From assembly GCA_913055655.1 (NCBI GenBank), contig CAJXKA010000002.1, positions 62,001 through 126,000 on the forward strand: a DNA stretch of 64,000 nt. The letters are read 5' to 3'. Of this stretch, positions 10,201-17,434 are shown piece after piece. The stretch's first letter is position 1, and the number at the start of each line of letters is the position of its first letter. Position numbers and translations under genes: made by a program. This DNA comes from an uncultured Oceanospirillales bacterium. GTDB taxonomy: Bacteria; Pseudomonadota; Gammaproteobacteria; Xanthomonadales; SZUA-36. Below the pieces are notes generated by a model. That model was not told where the DNA came from. It worked only from the letters and a program-made list of their open reading frames with translations, and searched no databases.

Positions 10201-10728
10201 CAGGGCTTCGAGATCTCGTTCCAGCGATTCTTCGACTTCCTGCCCGCGCCGTTTGACGGGTTTGGTGTCCAGGCGAACTACACCTACATTGACAACAAGG
10301 GCATCACCAACACCAACACCACCGAGGTGGGTACCGGTGACGTGATTACCGGCCAGGCGCCGGATGCCATCCAGGTGAATCGACTTGAAGGGCTGTCGGA
10401 TAATTCGTATACCGTCATCGGTATGTACGAAAAGGGGCCGGTTTCGGTTCGTGCAGCGTACAGCTGGCGTGACGCCTACATGGTGACAGCCGTCGACTGC
10501 TGTGTGGCTTACCCCATCTGGAACGATGACTACGGCCAGCTGGACGCGTCAGTCCGCTGGCAGATCACCGACTCCTGGGAGCTCGGCCTGTCAGGCAGCA
10601 ACCTGCTCAACACGGAAACCAAGCTTTACCAGCAGGTCACGGACGCCGACGATGGTGGCCTGTTGCTGCCGAACGCCTGGTTCCAGAACGACGTGCGTTA
10701 CACGCTTTACCTGCGCTTCTTTAACTAA
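7264..10728 (+). CDS. TonB-dependent outer-membrane receptor (large, plug plus barrel)
   Basis: 1154 residues. The start has a strong GGGGAG site 6-8 nt upstream. A hydrophobic signal near residues 25-45 ends at GPAFAQ. An acidic linker leads to the TonB-box-like 'MEEVIVSGMR', then the plug ('SVAEALQRVAGITVNR', 'VIVRGLDMVRTEFNGRD', 'IAGTVNMRTRLPFD') and a long 22-strand-type beta-barrel ending in 'YTLYLRFFN' with the C-terminal Phe used for outer-membrane assembly. Length and motifs match the large receptors of Xanthomonadales/Caulobacterales that import glycans, peptides or signalling molecules. Its neighbours (cupin and halogenase-family genes) form a recurring set whose shared ligand is unknown. 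A perfect terminator follows. Confidence 0.96.
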   Translation: MSKMMRTLSAQTEEETELTRKPVLRRGALFSAIAGALVAGPAFAQVSNSGATSDDESIDSQQFEETEQAQQDVVAEDELDGIMEEVIVSGMRTNLETAQALKRNANTVIETITAEDLGSFPDKSVAEALQRVAGITVNRFAASSDTAHFSAEPSGVIVRGLDMVRTEFNGRDSFSANSSRGLSWGDVSPELMAGVDTYKNQMAELIEGGIAGTVNMRTRLPFDQEDQTFALSAGVNYGDLSDDFTPEVSGLYSNRWVLSGGSEFGIMANAAYSEVHTRSEGVQLYRMNRFRNIYDGVDLAYIPANMAMRDNLYERERFGTSLALQWASADDAVTTSLQYNSSDYNNAWEEYVVTSTPADLSYGQSVLYETTGQVPCANNDTTVPCPAPGTDPFVFDERGLFQTGVMTTGVGWWGNDAAEASGFAQNAAGEPFVNPCYGWNGCSPTERGVGLSTATRSNNNENKTQDFGWNLKWAVSDTIRTNFDVQYIDSTVTNYDIEMAFNSFTNAAWDLTTSPPTMNLLPGTNVNYSEGGFSNPNNYYINHIMDHVEDSDGNELALRADIEIDLDSGWLESVKMGVRHADRDQTVRWSGYNWQNVANTWTGGGQSAYFNLDRHDPDTSGLTSFNGYPTGYYVNRPFSDDFFGGGHLAPLDYIFGNMDLLQDQQGFANQFGATALGLVGGVGWDPICSNTGDRADEIPGTCYTPSEISDVSETTNAAYVQLNFGGGDAEIFGIPFSGNVGVRYVETNNKSTGGISYPLLGQELFFERVYNDDDTYVDVPLPRAYENLGCYPNGERPDGSQPAVPFTTGCYISQEDYAFMDGADALSTVDVDHEHWLPSFNIKFDLTDEVLLRFAYSKAMSRPDIGNMKNYVGLGGSLPSQDDSNDPLWVKNADGEIVGATVDYSGGAQNPFLEPIIANQFDLSLEYYFADVGSLTGALFYKKFDDYIQFGSYFRDLTNNGVTRTSEIRGPLNGEGAEIQGFEISFQRFFDFLPAPFDGFGVQANYTYIDNKGITNTNTTEVGTGDVITGQAPDAIQVNRLEGLSDNSYTVIGMYEKGPVSVRAAYSWRDAYMVTAVDCCVAYPIWNDDYGQLDASVRWQITDSWELGLSGSNLLNTETKLYQQVTDADDGGLLLPNAWFQNDVRYTLYLRFFN

Positions 10729-10749
10729 AGACAGGCGCAGCGCTTTAAC

Positions 10750-10783
10750 AAAAAAGCCCGGCGGGTAACCGCCGGGCTTTTTT
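10750..10783 (+). terminator. Strong rho-independent terminator of the TonB receptor
   Basis: A perfect 15-bp stem (10750-10764 with 10769-10783) with a GTAA tetraloop, flanked by A6 and T6 runs, so it can work in both directions and also insulate the convergent halogenase operon. Confidence 0.93.
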
Positions 10784-10791
10784 GTAACGTT

Positions 10792-10866
10792 GGGGTCAGA
10801 GTAAAGGGTCAGAGTCAGGACTCTGACCCTTTACTCTGACCCCTTCACTTCTCTGACCCCTTCACT
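10792..10866. repeat. REP-like palindrome built of GGGGTCAGAG units
   Basis: Perfect 25-bp inverted arms at 10792-10816 and 10819-10843 separated by two bases, followed by further copies of the CTCTGACCCCTTCACT unit up to 10866. Read on the minus strand the units are imperfect tandem copies of GTGAAGGGGTCAGAG. GGGGTCAGAG repeats of this type are scattered in many proteobacterial genomes and are often attributed to REP-associated or IS200-like transposases; no transposase is visible here. The element supplies the last codons and the stop of the halogenase gene that ends at 10845. Confidence 0.85.
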
Positions 10867-12389
10867 CCAAACGCTGCAGCGGGCGACGCACAGTTCTGCC
10901 GGACAAACTCCCGATGCTCCGGCATGCCGTTCACCCGCTGCTGCACGCCGTTGCGGATCTTCGTCAGGCGCAGCCGCAGTTCGTCTTCTGATATGGCGTC
11001 GGCGACGGGGTGGTAGCCCTCCGGCTCCAGGCCCTGGCCCACCAGCACGGCGTACCAGCTGGTTTCCTTGAACAGCTCCAGGTGCCGGGCCATGACTTCG
11101 CCCCGCGCCTTGAAGATATCCAGTCGTTCCTGCAGCGAGTCGGGAATGTCCATGTGCTTGACGTACTGCCAGAACGGCGTGTCCTCGCGCTCGGTGACCT
11201 TGTAATGCGCGATCAGGAAATCCTTGACGTTGTCGTACTCGTAGGCCATTTCGTCGTTGTACCGCGTCACCAGCCGCGGGTTGATCCCGTCCTTCGGGAA
11301 CATCGCCAGCAACTTGGAAATCGCCACCTGGATCAGGTGGATGCTGGTGGACTCCAGGGGCTCCAGGAAGCCACTGGACAGCCCGAACGCCAGGCAGTTG
11401 TTGACCCAGGTTTTCTTGCGGCGACCGGTCAGGAACCGCAGCGTGCGCGGTTCGGCCTGCGCCGGCGCGTCCAGGCGCGACATCAGTTTCACCGCGGCCT
11501 CGTCCTCGCTGATGTACTGGTCGCAGTAGACGTAGCCGTTGCCGATGCGGTGCTGCAGCGGGATGCGCCATTGCCAGCCCGCTTCCCGGGCCGTAGAACG
11601 CGTGTAGGGGAGCCAGTCCCCGGCGCTGTCGCACGGCACGGCGCAGGCGCGGTTGACCGGCAGCCAGTGGCTCCAGTCGTCGTACCCGGCCTTGTACACC
11701 TGCTCGATCAGCAGCCCGCGAAAGCCGGAACAGTCGATAAACAGGTCACCCTCGATGGCCTGTCCGCTTTCCAGCGTGACAGACTGGATGTCCCCGGATT
11801 CCGGATCCTGCGTGACATCAACAATCTTGCCTTCGATGCGCTTCGCACCCCGCTTCTCCGAGTATCGGCGCAGGAACGCCGCGTACAGGCTGGCGTCGAA
11901 CTGGAAAGCGTAGTTGATCGACGGCATGGTCTTGGGGCCGGACTCGCCTGAAGTACGCATGAAGCGCTTCTGGCGCGCCGCCTCGGTTTCGGCGTTAAAG
12001 GCCGGGTAGCTCACACCGCCGCCGGACTGCTTCCAGCGCATCCAGTAGTGCGTAAAGCCGATGCCATCCATGTCCACGCCGAAATTGCCGAAGGGGTGGA
12101 AGTAACTGTGGCCGGGTTTGCGCCAGTCGACGAACTCGATACCCAGCTTGAAGGTCGCGTTGGTTTCACGGACGAACTCGTCTTCATCCAGGCCCAGCAC
12201 GTTGTTGTAGAGCTGGATCATCGGGATGGTGGCTTCGCCCACGCCGACGGTGCCGATCTGCTCGGACTCGACCAGGATGATGTCGTGGTGGTGGGTGCCC
12301 AGGACCTTGGACAGCGCGGCGGCGGTCATCCAGCCGGCGGTACCGCCGCCGACAATGACCACCCTGTTAATAGCGGGTCGTTTCATCAT
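10845..12389 (-). CDS. Flavin-dependent (tryptophan-)halogenase family protein, copy A
   Basis: 514 residues with all landmarks of FADH2-dependent halogenases (PF04820): the nucleotide-binding GGGTAG near residue 14, the catalytic Lys in 'ATFKLGIEF' (K81), the signature 'GWQWRIP' that blocks monooxygenation, and the Glu of 'EPLESTSIHLIQ'. It should use reduced flavin, oxygen and halide to make HOCl/HOBr for electrophilic halogenation. Related enzymes from receptor clusters (BrvH, Xanthomonas homologues) prefer free indole and bromide, so free tryptophan need not be the substrate. It is last in a coupled operon: its ATG overlaps the upstream stop (TAATG). The last residues, GVKGSEK, are encoded by the REP-like repeat and look like an acquired tail. 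Confidence 0.93.
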   Translation of the reverse strand: MMKRPAINRVVIVGGGTAGWMTAAALSKVLGTHHHDIILVESEQIGTVGVGEATIPMIQLYNNVLGLDEDEFVRETNATFKLGIEFVDWRKPGHSYFHPFGNFGVDMDGIGFTHYWMRWKQSGGGVSYPAFNAETEAARQKRFMRTSGESGPKTMPSINYAFQFDASLYAAFLRRYSEKRGAKRIEGKIVDVTQDPESGDIQSVTLESGQAIEGDLFIDCSGFRGLLIEQVYKAGYDDWSHWLPVNRACAVPCDSAGDWLPYTRSTAREAGWQWRIPLQHRIGNGYVYCDQYISEDEAAVKLMSRLDAPAQAEPRTLRFLTGRRKKTWVNNCLAFGLSSGFLEPLESTSIHLIQVAISKLLAMFPKDGINPRLVTRYNDEMAYEYDNVKDFLIAHYKVTEREDTPFWQYVKHMDIPDSLQERLDIFKARGEVMARHLELFKETSWYAVLVGQGLEPEGYHPVADAISEDELRLRLTKIRNGVQQRVNGMPEHREFVRQNCASPAAAFGVKGSEK

Positions 12390-13906
12390 TATCCGAAAAT
12401 ATAATCCGATTCAGCCTGGGGCGTCGTGAATTCGAGGTGCGATTGGAGGGTCGGCATGGCCTGCACCTCGCTGGCGATGAACTTCAGCATGCCCTGGAAG
12501 TTGGCGATCAGCTCCTGCTCCGGCACGGCATTGGCGAGCGGATCCCATTGGCGGGGCACGAGTCCGTGACCGTTCAGGATCGACGTCCAGTTTTCCTCCT
12601 GGAACGACTCGTCGTCGTTCATGGAGATCTCGCCCCGTGCCTCGAACAAGTCAAGCTTGCGGGCCAGGGTCGGTGGTGGCGACTGCTCGCGGACATCGTC
12701 CCACATGGGGTCTCCGAAGCGCCGGTTGAGTTTGAAATGGGCGGCCTGGAAATCTCGCACCCCGATGGTCTGCGCCAACATGCGGGCATTAAATACCGCG
12801 GCTTCCGGCATCTCGGTCCGGGATACCGGGAACATCGCCACCAGCCACGACAGCCCGCTCTGCAACAGGTGTAGCGACGTGGCGTCCACCGGGTCGGGGC
12901 GCGCCGCGGTGTCACCGACGGCCACACAATTGCCGACCCAGTGTGCCCGGCGGGCGCCAGTCGTCCATTCATCGGTGAAAACGTCACCCTCGACGCGCAT
13001 GCCGGACAGGGCAGACACGGTGTCGACAATGTCCTCTGCCTGGGTGTGCTTCGACGCGTATCGCGCCCTGAGGAGGGTTCGGTTGGCGAGCGGATAAATG
13101 CCCAGCCAGCCTGACCGAAACGCCGAGACCTGGTTGAACGCCGGCACCGGATCGAGCACCGGCGCGGACGCCACGATGGTGCGGTCGCAGGGCAGCCATC
13201 GAGACCAGCTTTCAAAGTTATCGTTGGGCTCCAGGTGCCGGACCAGCCTTGCCGCCGAGCCGGTCGCGTCGACAAACAGGTCGGCAGTGAGGGTTTCACC
13301 GCTACGCAAGGTTACCGATTCGACTCGACCATTGGCGTGCTTCACCGAGGCCAGTTCGCCGGCCGTGTGTTTGAGGCCAAGGTGCAGCGCTACGCGGGCA
13401 ATCGCTTTCAGGAAACCAAGGGCCGAAAGGTTGTAGCCATACGTGGCTTTCGAGAAGGCCTGGGTGGACTCGTTGAACACGACGAAGCGCCCCTGGGCGG
13501 CCGCTGCCGCGCCCAGTGAAAAGGCTTCAAGTGGCACTTTCAACCCGCTGGCACGCGCCCGTAGCCAGTGCTGGTAGAAACTGACGTGATTGAGCGAGGC
13601 GCCGTGTGTGTCATAGGCGTGCATGAACGCGGCTTGCGGCCCGGACCAGTTGGAAAAGCGCTGGCCCAGCGAGTAAACGCCCGATGCAGCTCGCAGCAAC
13701 TTTGTTTCGTCCAGGCCCAGCAGGTTATGGAAGGCCTGTTGCGAAGGCAGCGTGGCCCAGCCATCTTCCGGCCGCAGCGCCGAGGGCAGTTCCACCAGTT
13801 CCACGGCGACGCCGGTTTTGCCGAAACTGCGCTGCAGCGTCAGCGCGGACAACCAGGCGCCGGCGCCTTCGCCCACCACCATGACTTTGCGGATGGGCGC
13901 GCTCAT
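12389..13906 (-). CDS. Degenerate tryptophan-halogenase-family protein, copy B (probable non-halogenating paralogue)
   Basis: 505 residues, clearly homologous to its two neighbours along its whole length, but the active-site signatures are altered. The dinucleotide motif is GEGAGA. The position of the catalytic Lys reads 'GVYSLGQRF' (Lys to Ser, about residue 79). The WxWxIP motif becomes 'GWLGIYP', and the Glu of 'ESTSI' becomes Asp in 'VDATSLHLL'. The frame is intact and tightly coupled on both sides (4-bp overlap with copy C, 1-bp with copy A), so it is under selection and not a decaying pseudogene. It may be a flavoprotein with different chemistry, or a partner subunit for a catalytic copy. 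FAD binding is still plausible. Confidence 0.85.
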   Translation of the reverse strand: MSAPIRKVMVVGEGAGAWLSALTLQRSFGKTGVAVELVELPSALRPEDGWATLPSQQAFHNLLGLDETKLLRAASGVYSLGQRFSNWSGPQAAFMHAYDTHGASLNHVSFYQHWLRARASGLKVPLEAFSLGAAAAAQGRFVVFNESTQAFSKATYGYNLSALGFLKAIARVALHLGLKHTAGELASVKHANGRVESVTLRSGETLTADLFVDATGSAARLVRHLEPNDNFESWSRWLPCDRTIVASAPVLDPVPAFNQVSAFRSGWLGIYPLANRTLLRARYASKHTQAEDIVDTVSALSGMRVEGDVFTDEWTTGARRAHWVGNCVAVGDTAARPDPVDATSLHLLQSGLSWLVAMFPVSRTEMPEAAVFNARMLAQTIGVRDFQAAHFKLNRRFGDPMWDDVREQSPPPTLARKLDLFEARGEISMNDDESFQEENWTSILNGHGLVPRQWDPLANAVPEQELIANFQGMLKFIASEVQAMPTLQSHLEFTTPQAESDYIFG

Positions 13907-15420
13907 GCCGGGGCCTCGGGCAGGTCTGCCGGGCAGTAGTCAGCCACGAAGTCGGCATGTCGCGGCATGGCCTGCACGCGCGACTCGATGTTGCCCGCCA
14001 GTGTTCTCATCCGGTCGGTCACCGTCGCCAGCGACGCGTTTCGCGCGAAGGGCTCGAAGCCTTCCGGCAACAGCCCCTGGCCCATGTATACCGAGATCCA
14101 GCTGGGCGGCGCAAAGAGGCCAAACCGGTAGCGCTCCACGAAACCGCGGCGCCGGAACATCTCCATCTTCTCGCGCAGGCTGTCGGGCACCGGCATTTCG
14201 CGGCAGCGGCGCCAGAGCGCGCTGTCGTCGCGCGAGTTCAGGTGATAGTGCAGGATCAGGAAATCACGCACCCGGTCGTACTCGTAGTCGACCAGCCGAT
14301 TGAATTCAGCCACCAGCGCCGGGTCCGGCCTGCGGCCCGGGAACAGTTGGGTCAGCGCCATGATGGCGACCTGGATCAGGTAAATGCTGGTGGATTCCAG
14401 CGGTTCCAGGAAGCCGCTCGACAGGCCCACCGCGATGCAGTTCCCCTGCCACGAGCAGGCGCGCCGGCCTGCCTTGAAGCGCAACACGCGCGGGTCCGCC
14501 AGGGCCGGGCTATCCAGGTTCTCCAGCAACCGGCTGCTGGCTTCAGCATCGCTGATGTAATTGCTGCAGAACACGTAGCCGTTACCGGTGCGGTGCTGCA
14601 GCGGAATCCGCCACTGCCAGCCGGCTTCCAGCGCGGTGGAGCGGGTGTACGGGGTCATTGGATCGACACGCTCGCTGGGCACGGCAACGGCGCGGTCACA
14701 GGGCAGCCAGTCCGACCAGTCCTCGAAAGGCACGCCCAGCGTCTTATCGAACAGCAATGAGTTAAAGCCCGAACAGTCGATGAAATAATCACCGCCGACG
14801 GATTCACCGGATTCCAGTTTCACCGCGGTGACAAACCCGGTCTCATCATCGCGCTCGACATCGACAATGCGGCCCTCGATCCGTTCGACGCCTTTCGGTT
14901 CGGCGAAGCCGCGCAGGTAGCGCGCGTACAGCCCGGCGTCCAGGTGATAGGCATAGGCGTAGGTCGAGTTCACTTCCTGCTTGTCGTCGACGGGGAAGTC
15001 GAAGCGCCCCTGGCGGCAGGCCTGGATGGCGTAGGAGTAGGTTTCGATATCCTGCGCTTCTCCGGCCTGGCGGGCGCGCACCCACTGGTGAATGAAGTCG
15101 ACACCGCCCATGGGCTGGCCGAACTCACCAAAGGGATGGATGTACGAGGAACCAGTGAAGCCCCAGTCGCGGAATTCGATGCCCAGCTTAAAGGTCGCCT
15201 GGGTGGCCTTCATCATGTCAGCTTCCTGGATGCCGACAAAGTCGTTGAAGTCCTTCATCTGCGGCAGCGTGGCTTCACCCACGCCCACCGTGCCGATCTG
15301 GTCGGATTCGATGAGCCGCACGCGCGCCTGCCTGCCGGCCACGGTGGCCGCCAGCGCCGCGGCGGTCATCCAGCCGGCGGTGCCACCGCCAACGATGACG
15401 ATATCGAGCGGGTCAGTCAT
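13903..15420 (-). CDS. Flavin-dependent (tryptophan-)halogenase family protein, copy C
   Basis: 505 residues and the first gene of the three-gene halogenase operon. It has GGGTAG (residues 11-16), the catalytic Lys in 'ATFKLGIEF' (K78), 'GWQWRIP' and 'EPLESTSIYLIQ', so it should be a working FADH2-dependent halogenase. It is the closest relative of copy A in the window, and the two share whole motif blocks. A flavin reductase supplying FADH2 is not encoded nearby. The promoter must lie in the 105-bp gap before the SLC13 gene; I see no convincing -35/-10 there. Substrate is unknown: aromatic or indolic compounds imported by the adjacent TonB receptor are a reasonable guess. Confidence 0.93.
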   Translation of the reverse strand: MTDPLDIVIVGGGTAGWMTAAALAATVAGRQARVRLIESDQIGTVGVGEATLPQMKDFNDFVGIQEADMMKATQATFKLGIEFRDWGFTGSSYIHPFGEFGQPMGGVDFIHQWVRARQAGEAQDIETYSYAIQACRQGRFDFPVDDKQEVNSTYAYAYHLDAGLYARYLRGFAEPKGVERIEGRIVDVERDDETGFVTAVKLESGESVGGDYFIDCSGFNSLLFDKTLGVPFEDWSDWLPCDRAVAVPSERVDPMTPYTRSTALEAGWQWRIPLQHRTGNGYVFCSNYISDAEASSRLLENLDSPALADPRVLRFKAGRRACSWQGNCIAVGLSSGFLEPLESTSIYLIQVAIMALTQLFPGRRPDPALVAEFNRLVDYEYDRVRDFLILHYHLNSRDDSALWRRCREMPVPDSLREKMEMFRRRGFVERYRFGLFAPPSWISVYMGQGLLPEGFEPFARNASLATVTDRMRTLAGNIESRVQAMPRHADFVADYCPADLPEAPA

Positions 15421-15525
15421 GGAAATCTCGTGGGTCGATCTGGTTTACGCGCATATCGTTATTGTGTTTTGTCGAGCGCTGGCGCACCTTTTCAGACCAT
15501 TCTAATCAATCTCGATGGTGTTGGC

Positions 15526-17304
15526 TCACATGGCGGGCTGCAGGGGCCAGATTCGAGGGATGACCAGCACGGTCACGGCCATCGCCAGGACGTTCATCGG
15601 CAGGCCAATCCGCAGGAAGTCGGTGAACCGGTAGCCGCCCGCCTGGTAGACGAAGGTGTTGGTCTGGTAGCCGATGGGGGTGGCGAAACTGGCGCTGCCG
15701 GCCATCATCACGGCGACGACAAACGGCTTGGGGTCCAGTCCCGCGCTCATCGCGATGCCGATCGCCACGGGGGTCAACAGGATGGCCGAGGCATTGTTGC
15801 TCATGAACTCCGTGGCCACGGACGTCACCAGGTAGATCACGATCAGCATTCCGACCGGGCCCAGTGTCTGCGTGAACTGGCCAAGCGCGTCGATCATCAT
15901 GGCCATTGCGCCGGTCCGTTCCAGGGCCAGGCCGATGGCCAGCATGGCGAAGATCAGCATGATGATGGGCCACTGGATGGCCTCGTAGGCGTCCTCGGCG
16001 GTGAGGCAGCCGGTCACCACCACGAACGTCGCGCCGATAATCGCGAGCGTCACGATGGGCAGCACGCCGAACGCCGCCAGCGTCACCACGGCGACCATCG
16101 CGAATATCGCCAGCGGCGCCTTGTTCCGTTTCAGCGGCCGGATATTCGGCACGGCGACGTTGACGAACCCCCGGTAGTTGTACAGTTTCTGCAGATGCCT
16201 GGCTTCACCTTCCAGCAGCAGGATGTCGCCGGCCTGCAGCTGCAGCTTGTCGAAACCGCGGTCGAGGCGCTTCTTGTGACGGTGAACACCGAGCACGTAC
16301 ACCCCGAAACGCCGCTCGAGGTTCAGTTCCGCCACCGTGTGGCCGACGATCTTCGCTTCCGGCCCGACGATGGCCTCGGCCAGGTGCGTGACGCCCCCGG
16401 AAAGCGTCTGGATGGCGCCGGCCGGCAGTTCCTCCTGGCCAACGATACCGTCCCGCCGCAGCGAGGCCAGCTCGTCGCGTTCGCTCTCGATCACCAGGCG
16501 GTCCAGCGGCCTCAGCACGGTTTCCTTGCGCCCCTTGCGGATGACAAAGCCGCCACGATGGATGGCGACAACGGCGTGTTGCCCCAGGGGCGTGTCCATG
16601 ACGCGCTTTCCGACCAGGGCGGAGCCTTCCGGGACCACGGCCTCGGTCAGGAAACGGCGCCTGGCGCCGGGCGGCTCGAAGTGCTGCTGCGGCCGGCTGG
16701 GCAGCAGCCACCAGCCAAACAGCAGCAGGTAGGCCAGGCCGGCGAACGCCAGCAGGACACCGATCAGCGTGATGTCGAATACCCCGAAAGGCGCCATGCC
16801 CTCGCGCTGTGCGATACCGTCGACCAGCAGGTTGGTCGATGTTCCCAGCAGCGTGCAGGTTCCGCCAAGTATGCTGGCGAAGGAGAGTGGAATCAGGTAC
16901 TTGGAGGGCTCATTACCCTGGCGTTTTGCCAGTGCGATGAGCACGGGCGTCAGCACCACCACCACGGGCGTGTTGTTGGCGAAGGCGGACAGGAAGGTGA
17001 CCGGCAGCAGCGTCAGTAGCATCGCCCGGAACCAGGATTTCCCGGCCAGGCGACCGGCCACGCTGCCCAGGCGGGCAATGATGCCGGTGTTCTCCAGCGC
17101 CTTGCTCAGCACGAACATGGCGGCGATAGTGATCGGCGCGCCGGTGGCGAAAACACTCAGCAACTGGGGTGTGGTCAGCGCACCGGCGATGAGCAGCAGG
17201 GCGACGCCCAGGAAAGCCGTGACGTCGGGTGGATGGCGCTCGCGCACGAAGCCAAAGAACACGATGGCCGTGACGGCCAGTACGAGGATCATTTGCCCGG
17301 TCAT
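15526..17304 (-). CDS. SLC13/DASS-type permease with two TrkA-C domains
   Basis: 592 residues using the ATG at 17304, which has a perfect GGAGG 7 nt upstream; an in-frame start 45 nt earlier has none. Two hydrophobic halves (roughly residues 1-185 and 395-592) flank a soluble middle part with two RCK/TrkA-C-like domains ('GSALVGKRVMDTPLGQHAVVAIHRGG' and 'EAKIVGHTVAELNLERRFGVYVLGVHR'). This is the layout of the SLC13 family permeases for dicarboxylates, sulfate or similar anions, with the RCK_C domains as probable ligand sensors. The conserved 'SNNASAILLTPVAIGIA' and 'NNTPVVVVLTP' helical-hairpin motifs (S/N-N-T/A) that bind sodium and anion are both present. Substrate is undetermined. Confidence 0.9.
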   Translation of the reverse strand: MTGQMILVLAVTAIVFFGFVRERHPPDVTAFLGVALLLIAGALTTPQLLSVFATGAPITIAAMFVLSKALENTGIIARLGSVAGRLAGKSWFRAMLLTLLPVTFLSAFANNTPVVVVLTPVLIALAKRQGNEPSKYLIPLSFASILGGTCTLLGTSTNLLVDGIAQREGMAPFGVFDITLIGVLLAFAGLAYLLLFGWWLLPSRPQQHFEPPGARRRFLTEAVVPEGSALVGKRVMDTPLGQHAVVAIHRGGFVIRKGRKETVLRPLDRLVIESERDELASLRRDGIVGQEELPAGAIQTLSGGVTHLAEAIVGPEAKIVGHTVAELNLERRFGVYVLGVHRHKKRLDRGFDKLQLQAGDILLLEGEARHLQKLYNYRGFVNVAVPNIRPLKRNKAPLAIFAMVAVVTLAAFGVLPIVTLAIIGATFVVVTGCLTAEDAYEAIQWPIIMLIFAMLAIGLALERTGAMAMMIDALGQFTQTLGPVGMLIVIYLVTSVATEFMSNNASAILLTPVAIGIAMSAGLDPKPFVVAVMMAGSASFATPIGYQTNTFVYQAGGYRFTDFLRIGLPMNVLAMAVTVLVIPRIWPLQPAM

Positions 17305-17434
17305 GGGAAAACCTCCAAACACCGCGATCAATGCTTGGGCTGTCCCCACGACAGCCGGTCAAGTGGCCCTAATGTATCCCCGGAGCAATCTTCCGGACAA
17401 GCGTTATCGGTGCCCCTGGAAACGGCTGTACGCG

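Noticed and set aside
12389-13906. Halogenase copy B as a pseudogene
   Set aside because: The frame is complete, of normal length, with overlapping start and stop to both neighbours; only active-site motifs are changed.
10845-15420. Halogenase genes as part of an NRPS/PKS biosynthetic cluster
   Set aside because: No carrier protein, condensation, ketosynthase or adenylation gene lies in the neighbourhood; the context is a TonB receptor and a cupin.
14944-17019. A 690-codon open frame on the plus strand across the halogenase and SLC13 genes
   Set aside because: It is antisense to two well-supported genes and composed of the His/Gln/Arg-rich sequence typical of reverse-strand reading of GC-rich coding DNA.
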